Below, in pieces: positions 35,838-47,732 of a DNA stretch of 64,000 nucleotides. Positions within the stretch are counted from its first letter, which is position 1; each line of letters starts with the position of its first letter. Source of the stretch: Siphonodentalium dalli (Eukaryota > Mollusca > Scaphopoda > Gadilida > Siphonodentaliidae); the NCBI GenBank assembly GCA_032622095.1, contig CP136069.1, positions 167,826,394-167,890,393 on the forward strand. The letters run 5' to 3'. Under the pieces are notes generated by a model, which had not been told where the DNA came from, made no database searches, and was given only the letters and a program-made list of their open reading frames with translations. The translations under genes were made by a program, and so were the position numbers.

Positions 35838-36599
35838 AAAGTGCACATATCGATCCTAGTATTCATTGGACTACCAAAAACAGAGGAACATGTTAAACAA
35901 GCTATGGCATCTTTAATTCTGCGCGACGAAATTGAACACTTTATGGCAGCCTCTGTACGAGTAACAACGCATCCACAGAAAAATTATGCAACAGCCTGAC
36001 TACAATATTCTTATCATGTCTGCCCAAATCATGTGTCCATGAGCTACACTTAAATGGACGTATGTACACCGAAAAACTCACTCGTCTTCTATCCAAATAA
36101 ACGCTCCAATCGCACAAAGAAATCGCTGCGAAAATACCACGCAGCCAAGAACGATTATCGACGATTAACACGCATTCAGTAAAGTAATTGCCATGAAAAT
36201 ATAGCAGATAGACTGGGATCGACTACATACATGTAATTGTAACTGTAGCAGTCGTGACCAGTCCCAGATATGTAAGTAGAATGACTGCTATTTTTTTATA
36301 AGAACCCATCGTACATATATATCCATGGAATTATCATCCTAATGTATGGATCAATTAATGCCAAATCCGGTATCGGTATCTCTTTGATTTCACCTCATCA
36401 CGCCAGAGGTCATAAATCAGCCTGTGCCCAGATGCCACGAACTTGTCGATGCGGCATCGTTTGTTGTAACTCGATATAAGGTTATCAATTAGCCTGATAG
36501 AAATTTATCCTGTGTGTGTTCCAATATTGATGTCCAGCTTTATATGTATGAATAGTTTCGTAAATTCCAATCTAAAATGCAATTGTACTTGAATTGTGC
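35838..36599. other. intergenic, nothing firm
   Basis: Short overlapping frames on both strands, none with a recognisable domain. A weak imperfect hairpin (CTGGGATCGACTAC) lies around 36210-36270. Confidence 0.4.
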
Positions 36600-36607
36600 C
36601 AGTAGAG

Positions 36608-37030
36608 GGGACATGACAATCTGCGGAATGGGATGGAATATGGAATAGAACGACAATCTGCGGAACAGAATTTCAAATTGCGTGGAACGGCCGATATCTC
36701 GAGGAATACAGGGCGCTCATGTTGGTGTCTAACGAAAGGCCCACATTCGCCCTATCCACACATATTAACCCCGCCACTGACCGGACACCAGAAGTTGCAT
36801 TATTTGATCGAAAACTGACCTAACATGGGGTGAAATTTGGGAGAGCATGGCAATCTGCGGAACGGAATTTCAAATTGCGTGGAACGGCCGATATCTCGAG
36901 GAATACAGGGCGTAGGGCGCTCATTTTGGTGTCTAACGAAAGGCCGATATTCGCCCTATCCAAACATATTAACCCCGCCACTGAACGGACACCGGAAGTT
37001 GCATTATTCGGTCGAAAACTGACCTAACAT
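36608..37030 (+). repeat. two tandem about 200-bp units at the outer end of the left arm
   Basis: The segment from GCAATCTGCGGAAC/GACAATCTGCGGAAC to CGAAAACTGACCTAACAT occurs twice. The first unit lacks a 7-base GTAGGGC present in all other copies. The same pair is found inverted at 40050-40478. Frames over these units are shadows. Confidence 0.88.
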
Positions 37031-38261
37031 AAAATGCCACAAACACGAAAAACTGCGTTCGACATTAATGTTTAGAATTTAGATTTCTCGACGAATACGC
37101 TAGCAAACACCAAGTTTTAGGTATCAAATAACGCAGTGGAATACTGTGCACTCGTTTTTATCTACAATATGGCTGTTTTAGTGCGAAAACTGTAATAGCG
37201 AAACGCAAACAAGCGCCGATAAAACAGCTAAAAATAGACTCGATGTTTACATTTACACGATCGATTTCAGCTGGTATATTCAATATAATGGGGCGTATAG
37301 TATATCAAAATGTAGGATTAGACACAGGGAATGTATTTTTTTCCAAATGGGTCCACCACGCGGTGAAATTGTTGCAGAAATTCGCTCCAAAATATTCGCA
37401 CTTCAGTTGTGACTAAAAGCCCAGATGCCGGAGCCCGGCGACTAAAAGCCAAGTTACAAAATAGATTAACTGGTTTGAACGCATGAATATGTCAATGGTC
37501 AGACTGTTTGAAATAATACCCAATTTTTTTTATAGACTTATATAAACACTTACGTGTGAAACTCGAATTTTAATTAAATCCATGATTGTGTAGTCTCTCG
37601 TATATCACGAACACTGCGCGCACACATTTTATTGGAATACATGCCATCTTTGCCTTGTGTTTTGTTTAGTTTAGTTTTTTTGGCGACCAAAGATGAGATG
37701 TGTTCGCACCACACTGTGCTAAGGCCAATGAAATCACTGAATTTCAGATTATCAGCTTAACCGCATTATTTCATTAGTATCTGAAGCAAATTAATGAACA
37801 CCATAAACAATAGAAAATTAACACAGCTCTTCGTGCGGGATAATCTTTAAAGCCAGTGACACCTCAGTCATCCTGACAGACTGTACAAACATAATGATAA
37901 TGGGGCATTATGCATCATGAATATTTTTGTTAATTGGAATTGTCAAATCTAACATGCATGTTGTGGCTTCTAAGTAAACAAATTACCAGTTTTTTTAAAT
38001 GGAGGCATGATGTTAAAGGACTCTTAGTTGCAATTAAGACCCTCGCAATAAATGCTTCAACAAACGCTCTTTATTGACTACCCTATACATGTTCTATGTA
38101 TACTATAGGGCGACTGTATATACACAGACGGTATAGATAACTTTTAAGAGTGTTAACAATATTTTATTAGAACGAAAAAACAGAACGTCACATTTACAAT
38201 GTATACATAGAAAAATAACAAATAGTTCAAATGGCGATATGATAACAAGCAATAAGCCTAT

Positions 38262-38815
38262 GGCTTTTATAAAAATCCTTTCCTCTAGAAATGTTACCCC
38301 GAGTGTCAATAGAGACAGCTGCATGGTAAAGAAAGCGGGGATTTGAATATAGTTATGTTTTCTCAGGTTTTTTGTGAAGTAGGTTAAGCGAGTGCGGGGT
38401 TGAGAAGGGTTGGGTGTGATTGAGAAGATAATGGAGTAGGTAGGAAAAACAATGAAACAGGAAGGAAAAAATGTGTGGTAAATGGTGCATACAAGCATAC
38501 ATGTATATAGTCGAAATTTTAAATTATGGTAGTGTCCAACATATAAACGGAATTAGAAATCAAATATGTCTCAGCACTCAGAAGATGTGATATAATGAAA
38601 CTAGATAATTGTTATATGCTGGTAGCGTGTATCAATAAAGTAAATAAAATTAGTAAATACAATCAGTTTTAAGTGCATCAATATGCCAAGGTCATCACTG
38701 ATTTCATTTAATAAAATTTAACAAAGCATATTTGGATTTTATGCCCAGTGTTGTCAATGCATGTCGCTCTACAAGAACGATGTCGTGTATTTGATTTAAA
38801 TAAAGTTTTTATAAA
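38262..38815. other. loop of the foldback element
   Basis: 554 bp between the arms. A 131-residue minus-strand frame runs from here into the left arm, but it is hydrophobic and AT-driven with no known domain, so I do not call it a gene. Confidence 0.6.
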
Positions 38816-40486
38816 ATAGGCTTATTGCTTGTTATCATATCGCCATTTGAACTATTTGTTATTTTTCTATGTATACATTGTAAATGTGACGTTCTGTTTT
38901 TTCGTTCTAATAAAATATTGTTAACACTCTTAAAAGTTATCTATACCGTCTGTGTATATACAGTCGCCCTATAGTATACATAGAACATGTATAGGGTAGT
39001 CAATAAAGAGCGTTTGTTGAAGCATTTATTGCGAGGGTCTTAATTGCAACTAAGAGTCCTTTAACATCATGCCTCCATTTAAAAAAACTGGTAATTTGTT
39101 TACTTAGAAGCCACAACATGCATGTTAGATTTGACAATTCCAATTAACAAAAATATTCATGATGCATAATGCCCCATTATCATTATGTTTGTACAGTCTG
39201 TCAGGATGACTGAGGTGTCACTGGCTTTAAAGATTATCCCGCACGAAGAGCTGTGTTAATTTTCTATTGTTTATGGTGTTCATTAATTTGCTTCAGATAC
39301 TAATGAAATAATGCGGTTAAGCTGATAATCTGAAATTCAGTGATTTCATTGGCCTTAGCACAGTGTGGTGCGAACACATCTCATCTTTGGTCGCCCAAAA
39401 AACTAAACTAAACAAAACACAAGGCAAAGATGGCATGTATTCCAATAAAATGTGTGCGCGCAGTGTTCGTGATATACGAGAGACTACACAATCATGGATT
39501 TAATTAAAATTCGAGTTTCACACGTAAGTGTTTATATAAGTCTATAAAAAAAAAATTGGGTATTATTTCCAACAGTCTGACCATTGATATATTCATGCGT
39601 TCAAACCAGTTAATCTATTTTGTAACTTGGCTTTTAGTCGCCGGGCTCCGGCATCTGGGCTTTTAGTCACAACTGAAGTGCGAATATTTTGGAGCGAATT
39701 TCTGCAACAATTTCACCGCGTGGTGGACCCATTTGGAAAAAAATACATTCCCTGTGTCTAATCCTACATTTTGATATACTATACGCCCCATTATATTGAA
39801 TATACCAGCTGAAATCGATCGTGTAAATGTAAACATCGAGTCTATTTTTAGCTGTTTTATCGGCGCTTGTTTGCGTTTCGCTATTACAGTTTTCGCACTA
39901 AAACAGCCATATTGTAGATAAAAACGAGTGCACAGTATTCCACTGCGTTATTTGATACCTAAAACTTGGTGTTTGCTAGCGTATTCGTCGAGAAATCTAA
40001 ATTCTAAACATTAATGTCGAACGCAGTTTTTCGTGTTTGTGGCATTTTATGTTAGGTCAGTTTTCGACCGAATAATGCAACTTCCGGTGTCCGTTCAGTG
40101 GCGGGGTTAATATGTGTGGATAGGGCGAATATCGGCCTTTCGTTAGACACCAAAATGAGCGCCCTACGCCCTGTATTCCTCGAGATATCGGCCGTTCCAC
40201 GCAATTTGAAATTCTGTTCCGCAGATTGCCATGCTATCCCAAATTTCACCCCATGTTAGGTCAGTTTTCGATCAAATAATGCAACTTCTGGTGTCCGGTC
40301 AGTGGCGGGGTTAATATGTGTGGATAGGGCGAATGTGGGCCTTTCGTTAGACACCAACATGAGCGCCCTACGCCCTGTATCCCTCGAGATATCGGCCGTT
40401 CCACGCAATTTGAAATTCTGTTCCGCAGATTGTCGTTCTATTCCATATTCCATCCCATTCCGCAGATTGTCATGTCCCCAGTAGAG

Positions 40487-41838
40487 ACCGGTGGTGCTTG
40501 TATTTAAACAATTATTGTGTAGTTTTGTGTACGGAAGTACAACAGAGCCGGTAGTAAGATTATCCCTCTGACTATATGCTTGTACTGATTTGTGTAACCA
40601 GTCAGATTTGGCTCCCATTACTCCCAAGTGTCAGAAGCAGTTAATGAATAAAATTATCTTGGAATTCAGTTTAGTAATACTGGTAAATTCATACATGGTT
40701 TACAGCATGAGACATTTCCGTTGCGCGCGAAGCCACCGCGATTTAAATGGGACGGACTGGTCTCATTTCGGTTTAGGGAATAGTTTAACACTGTGTAATA
40801 ACACACCAGATGGTCTGGTCAATTTGCGAAAAATACTTGAAGATTAAGAAAGCTCCTCAAAAGTGCTCGTAACCAAGATCAATGCTACGATGTATATTAT
40901 TGCTGCTAGGTCCCTCAAGCGACAACCTATATATAATGAAATTACATGTGGTATATGTGGTATATGTGGTTGGGCCACAAATGAAATCGACGTGGGTCTA
41001 TCCAGCCCAATTGGCTAATCGTAATTTTGTCATTAAATGAACTTGTCAGCACCATATAACACAATAAAGACCCCGTTAATCTCGCGATTTTAACGGTAAC
41101 TCCCAGTTGTAAATCCCAAAAAAAGATCTCACGCACCCTCCCGGACCCTCCCCCAATTGAAAGTTCCAACACAATAGGAACGCTTCAGTTGAGGCCAGTC
41201 TAGATGCTAGGATTAGCGATTTTCTTGTATATTTTTTCAAAATGTTCTCACCCCGGGCCGAACAACCATGGACAGCCCGGTGTGTCCTGGTCTCTTGTCC
41301 ACAGCAACTGATTGCAGGCTAAACCCCAATAAATTGTTCAGTTCAATGTAGAAACCTTTTTACTTGCTATCAGTCTATATTTGGGTTGCATATACAATCA
41401 AATATAACTCGTTTTAAGTTGTAATCATAAGAGACAATAAACTAACGTGTATATACAATGAGCTGAAAGTCCTTATTTTATTTTATTGTATACCTCCTTG
41501 TAGGAGAAGAATACATACATACATGGAAATATATATTATACAGCAAATGGAGATAATTATGAAAACAGAACAGTTGCGTGGCTGATCGTATGCGTCATGT
41601 CTTGAAGAGACCCGTCCATGTGAATGCGATTTTGTTTTATGCCCAAACAATAATTTATTTACACAAAGTACTTGTTACTGGATCAGATGACACATCCCAT
41701 AAATGAAGTTAGCCATGTCGAGAATTATGACCATGTCGGAAATAATTGTTGAGTACCTGCAACTGAATGATACCGACAACACGCATAAAGTCAGTGATTC
41801 CAACTTCTGTGGTCGGCATTCAGTCAATTTTGTTTCCA
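40487..41838. other. intergenic, nothing recognised
   Basis: No gene with a recognisable domain. Frames of 76-85 residues are not supported by splice context. Confidence 0.45.
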
Positions 41839-41847
41839 GATTGAACC

Positions 41848-41921
41848 TAGATCATGCCATGAACCTCTACTAAGGCTAACGCCCGTACGTTAGCCTTAGT
41901 AGAGGTTCATGGCATGATCTA
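41848..41921. mobile_element. 74-bp perfect palindrome flanked by 9-bp direct repeats
   Basis: Two 34-bp arms beginning TAGATCATGCCATGAACC are exactly complementary around a 6-base loop (CCCGTA). GATTGAACC lies on both sides (41839-41847, 41922-41930). It therefore looks like an inserted hairpin with a 9-base target duplication. Confidence 0.82.
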
Positions 41922-41930
41922 GATTGAACC

Positions 41931-42429
41931 GAGAAAAATAATTTTTCAGAAGAATAAACCATCATGGTTTTTATGGAATATTAGTAAGATTAAATATTTA
42001 TTTTTCAAAAACTTATTGGCTATGTACCGGAATAGCACCTATTCGTGTCACGACCATTTGCACCCTAGACGCGTGAATATATAGTTCCAATATGGCATTA
42101 CTAGCATATATTAGCATATATTATCATAACATTAACAATAAGGAAGTGGAAACTAGTATCTAGTGCTCTTCACAACATTAAATACAAATAGGTCAAAACT
42201 ACAACACATGCACGATGTTATAACATGTTAATTGCTTTGTTGTCAATAGACTTAATTTATATATATATATATCTTTGTTATATGTCATTGTGTGTGATTT
42301 ACAACCCTAGCTGGTTTGATTGTTATAATCCCTGCTATTATTCAGCGGAAACATAGGGATCAATATGAGCGCCCTCTTCAGTTTCATGGATGAAGTGCCA
42401 ACTACACCGATCCTCACAACTGACAGTGA
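41931..42429. other. intergenic, nothing recognised
   Basis: AT-rich; a short TA run near 42258. Confidence 0.45.
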
Positions 42430-42705
42430 CATTGCATTATGTTATATATGCGAGGCTCCCTGTGGGAGACTCGCATATATAAGAGAAGGCACTTACACGG
42501 GGTCTTTAATGCTGCACCAGCGCAGCTCCCATCTCGAACGTTTACAATATCAAGGCTTACAATATCAAGGTAAATATTGTTAGGCCAATGCATTCTCGTA
42601 TATATGCAAGGCGCCCTATGGCCGACTCGCATATATAAGAAAATATTTCATTGGCGCAGGGTTTTCGTTACACTTCAGGAAGCTCGAGTCATGAAAGGGT
42701 TAATG
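42430..42705. mobile_element. diverged relative of the hairpin-ended MITE at 43.9 kb
   Basis: Two hairpins built from ATATATGCGAG...CTCGCATATATAAGA (about 42445-42485 and 42590-42640) flank a short centre, and the right one continues into ATTGGCGCAGGG as in 43865-44255. The right end reads AAAGGG followed by TTAA (42699-42702). The left end is not clear. Confidence 0.55.
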
Positions 42706-43400
42706 CTTTAGTTCTCACTTTATTAGAATTGATTTGTTCATATGATGATCGTTAATCTGTCAAGCATTTATATCTATCAAGAACGAACACCTTGACGGAT
42801 TAACAATCAATATGATTCACATTAACAATAACGTGTAAGCCCATTGACTGAGTAAATGTCTCAGTGTTGATTCCTATTATTTAAGATGATGTTAGTATTC
42901 AGGCGCTATGCCAGCTAGGAGAATGTACCATTCTACTAACATACCGAAAATCTCAAGCAAATCGACCATACCACTCCACAGAAAACATCGTCTGAACTAC
43001 GCTCAATTGCAAATATATACTTCTTGGGGCGCAACTATCGGAGATAAACTAACGAAAACGATTTCGCCATCGAGATTCACTGCATTTAATTAATATACAA
43101 GAATAACGGCGTGTGTTGTAAATTTGGATATAATATTGTAAAAATAACTACTTTGAGCAAGATTATTCTCAGTTTCTATTTGATCAACCTACCTGAGTGT
43201 TTCACATCACTTTAAGCGATACATTTTGTGGATCGACGATCTGATTGTAGTTATCTGTCGATGTGAACTGCTCATTCCAGGCACATATAATAGTTGGATA
43301 CTCCACATCTAGTGCCATCGACTGAACCCTCATATCTTCCCCTCTCTCACTGGAAATGGTTTGAAATTCGTCATGATATTGTTTGAACATTTCAACAGTT
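42706..43400. other. intergenic, nothing firm
   Basis: A few short frames without domains. The satellite-like sequence begins to be recognisable after about 43400. Confidence 0.4.
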
Positions 43401-43864
43401 TTACTAAGTGTAGGTGGGGTAGTGATTTGAGGCGTCCTAAAAATATTACATTCGCATTTCGTATTTGCCAGCCGCTTTTTGTAAAGTACCCGAGGTTTCG
43501 GGGGGATCCAAACCACTCACATCATTTGATAATTGCCCGATAGCATTAACATTCATACACACACTCAGCTAATTTTGAGAGTATATAACTTCAGTTCATG
43601 GTGTGTTCAAATGAGTTAAGGATTCCCCGAAAACAGTGACAATTCGCCTTTCTCGTTTGCAAGCCGCCCTTTTGTAAAGTGTCCCAGACATTCGGGAACC
43701 AACCCATCCATCAAAGATGTGCATTTACCTTGGGATATCGGGAACCAAACTACCCATTTACATTTTATATTCCCTGATAGCACTACCTATCGTTTAAACT
43801 GTCAGTTAATATTAAGAGAATACAGCTTCAGTGCATGTTGTGATCAAGAGTTTAATTGGGTTAA

Positions 43865-44255
43865 CCCTTTACCCAACAGAAGGGCCCTGTGCCAATGCAT
43901 TCTCGTATATATGCGAGTCGACCATAGGTCGCCTCGCATATATAAGAGAATGCATTGGCTTAACACATTCAAAATTATAAAATTGTTAAAGAATGTAAGA
44001 AAAAATGGTAAAAAGTGTTAAAAAAGATTTTTTTTAGGCCAATGCATTCTCTTATATATGCGAGGCGACCTATGGTCGACTCGCATATATAAGAGAATGC
44101 ATTGGCACAGGGCATAACTGTAACTATCACAATGTGGTCAAGGAGCCGGTTCCAATGATATCCATATTTGTATGGTTCTATTGAGACAGACCGAAGATAT
44201 TTTAGGCTGTTGAAGCTTTATTTGGCCGGTTTTGGCCGGTTTGTTGGGTAAAGGG
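43865..44255. mobile_element. piggyBac-like MITE whose ends are hairpins
   Basis: Starts CCCTTTACCCAACA and ends in its complement, between TTAA at 43861-43864 and 44256-44259; CCC-starting termini with TTAA targets are the piggyBac signature. Inside each end is a nearly perfect 70-bp hairpin (CCAATGCATTCTC...GAGAATGCATTGG, 43893-43960 and 44038-44106). There is no coding sequence. It interrupts the 190-bp satellite. Confidence 0.85.
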
Positions 44256-45339
44256 TTAAAGGGTCCCACAAAACAAAACATATTCGCCTTTGCATACCAT
44301 TTGCCACCCCTTTGTGTAAGGTTCCAAAGGCTTTCGGGAACCAACCAATCCATATATACATATTACTGATACTACTACCCTAGCTTTACCCACATCCCCA
44401 TTCGATATTGAAAGCAATCCTTTCAGTAACTTTAACACTTCAGTTGGGTACGGGGGTCCTCACAACATAGCAAATTCGTCTTTCTTATGTATCAGCCACT
44501 TTGTGTAAAGCGACACACGCTTTCGGGAAACAATCCGCCCATATAAATTATGTATGCCCTGATAGAACTACCTTCCGTTCACAATCTCGGTTAATATAGA
44601 GAATATATAGATTCAGCTCGTATTGTGTTCTAGATTTTAAATCTGGTAGTGTTTTCGAAAAATAAAAAAGTCATCTTTTGTGTTTGCCATTCATCCGCGT
44701 TTTGTAAAGCGCCACATTATCTCGGGAACCAATTAATCCATGAACATTGTGTATTTCCTTATATAGCCATCCTTTGCCCACACCGTTGGTAATATTGATG
44801 CTATATTTTAGTTTGTGACCTTGGACTAGTTTATGAGATATAAAACAAAATCCGTTTTTCTATATTTTGGTCGATTTAGAGGGACACCAACAATCTCTAT
44901 GGCAGCAACAATGATTTTTGTTCTGTATATGTTAGTCTATATCATATGTCGTGTATAACAAATACTTCAGTTCTACAAAGTCGCTATATATTAATCAAAC
45001 AAATTGCATGAGATGTTATAAATAACATATGTTGTAACTGGGGATTAGTGGAAGCCTGGGGAAATTTTAGCCACTATCGCGGTGTCTACGGATCCGGTTT
45101 TCATCACATGAATCATAATTTGGTCCCATTAGAATAATTTAAAAACGTGTGTGTTGTCGTTATCACAAATAAGTAATTTTTTTTTCGATCAAAAGGGGTT
45201 CGGGGGAGCGGTAGCAAATATCCAGTATCCAGCATTCTTCATACCTGTTATGTCCAGATAAATACTGAGCCATATACGTTATATAGTTAATCACGTGCTG
45301 TTTATCACAAATATGTTGGTACTACAAAATCGAGGTTAA

Positions 45340-45860
45340 AGGCACGGGCGGCGTTCGTTGCAGAAATATTCATATTTGTTCAAATCGCCATCAACAGAAG
45401 AAATATTAAAATTTATATAGTTTTGTTTATATGGCAAACATAATCAGCGCGTAAATAGTATAGTGTCGTCAAGACTTACGATGGTGTACGTAAACAAGAG
45501 CCTGCTTGTGTTACATAAGTGTTGCTTCAGTTTACATAACACAGCGCAATTATATTGGTTAATCACACACAAATGATATAAACGCTCTTTATTATTTCCA
45601 TATCAAGAAAACAGTAACACATAACGCTCTTTATGTTTACCATATCCAGATCTAAACAAAAGCCAGGAAATGTAACGTTTTTTGTTTTTGTTTACATAAC
45701 AAAGGAAAAACATTTGACGATAACATACTGTTTATGCCATATTTCTGATCGGTATAAGAACAAGGTATGTCTATATTTTACTATTCTTTCTGTTTATGGC
45801 GGTTTTTTGACGGAGGTGAATATTTTAGCAGCACACCCACCGCCAACGCCGCCCGTAGCT
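45340..45860. mobile_element. TTAA-flanked MITE, family A copy 2 (complete)
   Basis: The ends AGGCACGGGCGGCGTTCG and, inverted, AGCTACGGGCGGCGTTGG lie between TTAA at 45336-45339 and 45861-45864. The inverted paralogous sequence at 61.5-61.6 kb has only one TTAA (61561-61564) at the matching place, which is an empty site. It carries AACGCTCTTTAT twice. The 85-residue frame over it is not a gene. Confidence 0.93.
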
Positions 45861-46619
45861 TTAATGCACGCAAAATTACCCGATCAATAACATGATGTTA
45901 TAACTGGGGGGTCTGGAAGGTTTAGCACATTTGCAATCAAGTAAACGCAATATCTGGACCAACCATTCAGTGCACAATTCATATTGGGTCCCATTAAGAT
46001 CAATTAGAAAATGTTGTAAAATCGTTCTAAAAAATATGTAACTTTTTCGACCAAAAACATGTTTGGGGAGGGGTAGCTAAAATCCAGTATCTCGCCAACC
46101 GTTCGAAATATCTGTTAAATTCTATTTTACGTATGCTTATAAGATAACTACTACACCACACTGGGATAAATATTTGGACATTATCGCAATATCCGTTTGA
46201 ATGATAATGTTGGAAAGACAATATATTTTTGGAAAAGAGTGACTTTTTCAGCAAAAAATAAATGTTTCGGTTCCAAATGGCAGGAAAATCCAAATTAACC
46301 AACACTTTTTTTCCTATAAAATAGAGATATGGTATGATGTAGCAATTAACACCAACAATGTTGGCGAATAAGTTAGGATTTAGTCTCAGGGCTCGCCTTA
46401 CCAAAATCGTTAATTTCTGGAAAAAGTCACTGGTGGGTATCGTTCATCTGCGATTTGACAATAGCCACCACCGATTCCGTTAGTTGTACTGTCATTTTTG
46501 TGAACAATATATATTTCTCTTTTTAAAATATGGTTTCACCATGTTCTACCGTGGATAGGAGTACCCGACCACGTTTGGTGCTTGGCCGCTGCACTACATC
46601 TGATGAACAAATTAATTTA

Positions 46620-46830
46620 AATTTAAAACAATTCTGTGTCGAAAAAGGGCAATAACTCCGTCAAAATGAGTCCGACTGAACGGAAAATTGCAGGTGCACA
46701 GGTTCCCATGCTAGTTGATATATGTGCCAAGTTTATACAAAACATTACTGGAAAATGACAGACTAGGACAAATTCCGGACGCACGGACGGGCGGACGAGG
46801 GTCATTAATATAGTCCGACGGAATGTAGGG
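46620..46830 (+). repeat. dispersed repeat of molluscan type
   Basis: Carries AAAAAGGGCAATAACTCCGT, GACTGAACGGAAAATTGCAG, and the GGACGCACGGACGGGCGGAC stretch followed by AGGGTCATTAATATAGTCC. I recall this set of words in this order from repeats in bivalve and gastropod DNA. No coding. Confidence 0.5.
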
Positions 46831-47083
46831 GGACAATTAAACGAGGAAAACGCTCGTCTGGCACATAATACATCTACTCTATCGCAAACAGTAGTAAAAG
46901 GTAAACATAATTTTCCCTTCACACGTAAAGGTGAAGTTTGATTGTGATTCTATGAGGCATATAATCACGGAGGGATAAATTGCCGCCACCCCCCCCCCCC
47001 CAAACACCCCACTTCCTAGGCAACTTCAGACACATACATGTACTTCAAAGAATGACGAAAGGGACTACCACTATCTCCATTGC

Positions 47084-47248
47084 TCATGTTGTGAGTCTAT
47101 GCCCCGCAGTATCACAATCAATCCAACACCAGTTTATTGTATGCCAAGGCTTATAGTATAGATCGAGTGGAATGATGGCCCTGGTGTCGCAGTTCTTCTG
47201 ATAGAACACGTCGCCGTTAATGGGCTCACCATTGATGCATGGGCGGAG
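47084..47248 (-). CDS. possible cysteine-rich exon
   Basis: Minus-strand frame of 54 codons with INGEPINGDVFYQKNCD and later NWCWIDCD: four Cys and no low complexity. A good acceptor-like TTTCAG ends at 47277, but a TAA at 47251-47249 lies between it and this frame. It is either a pseudo-exon or chance. I recognise no family. Confidence 0.22.
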   Translation of the reverse strand, partial: LRPCINGEPINGDVFYQKNCDTRAIIPLDLYYKPWHTINWCWIDCDTAGHRLTT

Positions 47249-47479
47249 TTACTTAGCTGTCTTCTCGTCACCCATTGCCTGAAATATTATAATCAGTATT
47301 GCCTGCTGTAGTATACATGTATCGCGTGAGCGGAGCGGATCACTAGGTCTTGCATATTCCAGAAAACAAATGTGTGTAATGCCAATGAATGTTAACGAAA
47401 CCCTGTCGATTGTGCAGTAAATGTTTAACAGGACGTAATTTCGTGAATCTAAGTTTTTAATCTTTGACAGCAATCCACC

Positions 47480-47732
47480 ATGATTATTTTTGTACTTCTC
47501 GTGTTATCTTTCTTTCTGCCAACAGCGACTCAGACAATCTCAGACATTAAGGAGGCCAAATTTATTAAAGGCGGCGGCCAATTGAATATGGATTATATCT
47601 TGACAACAACAAAGTCGAGATCAGAACTGGATTGTGGGCAACAATGCTTTAAAACACCAGGATGCAGATCCTTTGCCGTCAATGGCTCCAACTGTGTACA
47701 ATATCGTGACGAGAGTGGAACGCTAAAACGGG
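47480..47732 (+). CDS. secreted PAN/apple-domain protein, exon 1
   Basis: The ATG at 47480 sits in a strong CCACC context. Residues 1-19 form a signal peptide (IIFVLLVLSFFLPTATQ). A PAN/apple-like region follows, with the signature DCGQQCFKTPGCRSFAV...NC (Cys spacing 3, 5, then 9-10). The exon ends at GG|GTAAGC (47732) in phase 1. A splice-like TTTGACAG just before the ATG could mean an upstream non-coding exon. The next phase-1 exon is the C-type lectin half at 57975. PAN domains bind proteins or carbohydrates outside the cell; the ligand here is unknown. Confidence 0.72.

Larger units (their letters stand above)
36608..40478. mobile_element. giant foldback element, 8-bp target duplication
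   Basis: Left arm 36608-38261 and right arm 38816-40478 are inverted copies about 1.65 kb long that differ by only a few substitutions and small indels. The loop is 554 bp. CAGTAGAG flanks both sides (36600-36607, 40479-40486), so the whole unit inserted as one. The ends read GGGACATGACAATCTGCGG. No frame resembles a transposase. It resembles the long-inverted-repeat foldback type (sea urchin TU, fly FB) in architecture. Eight-base duplications are typical of hAT and P elements, but the superfamily is undecided. Confidence 0.93.
43400..46595 (+). repeat. satellite-cored repeat, copy 1
   Basis: Consists of an about 190-200-bp satellite (43400-44850) followed by unique flanking sequence to 46595. 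The flank aligns in inverted orientation with 60841-62050 (shared words such as TGTCTACGGATCCG and CAACATTGTTGG). It ends in GGCCGCTGCACTA at 46595, the complement of the start of copy 2 at 60841. Two TTAA MITEs are inserted in this copy only. Frames within are not genes. Confidence 0.82.

Noticed and set aside
38103-38498. 131-residue minus-strand frame in the foldback element
   Set aside because: Hydrophobic AT-driven reading crossing from the loop into an arm; the other arm does not preserve it and no domain is recognised.
46027-46404. 125-residue minus-strand frame
   Set aside because: It lies in the satellite-cored repeat; the inverted copy at 61 kb breaks the frame with stops and indels.
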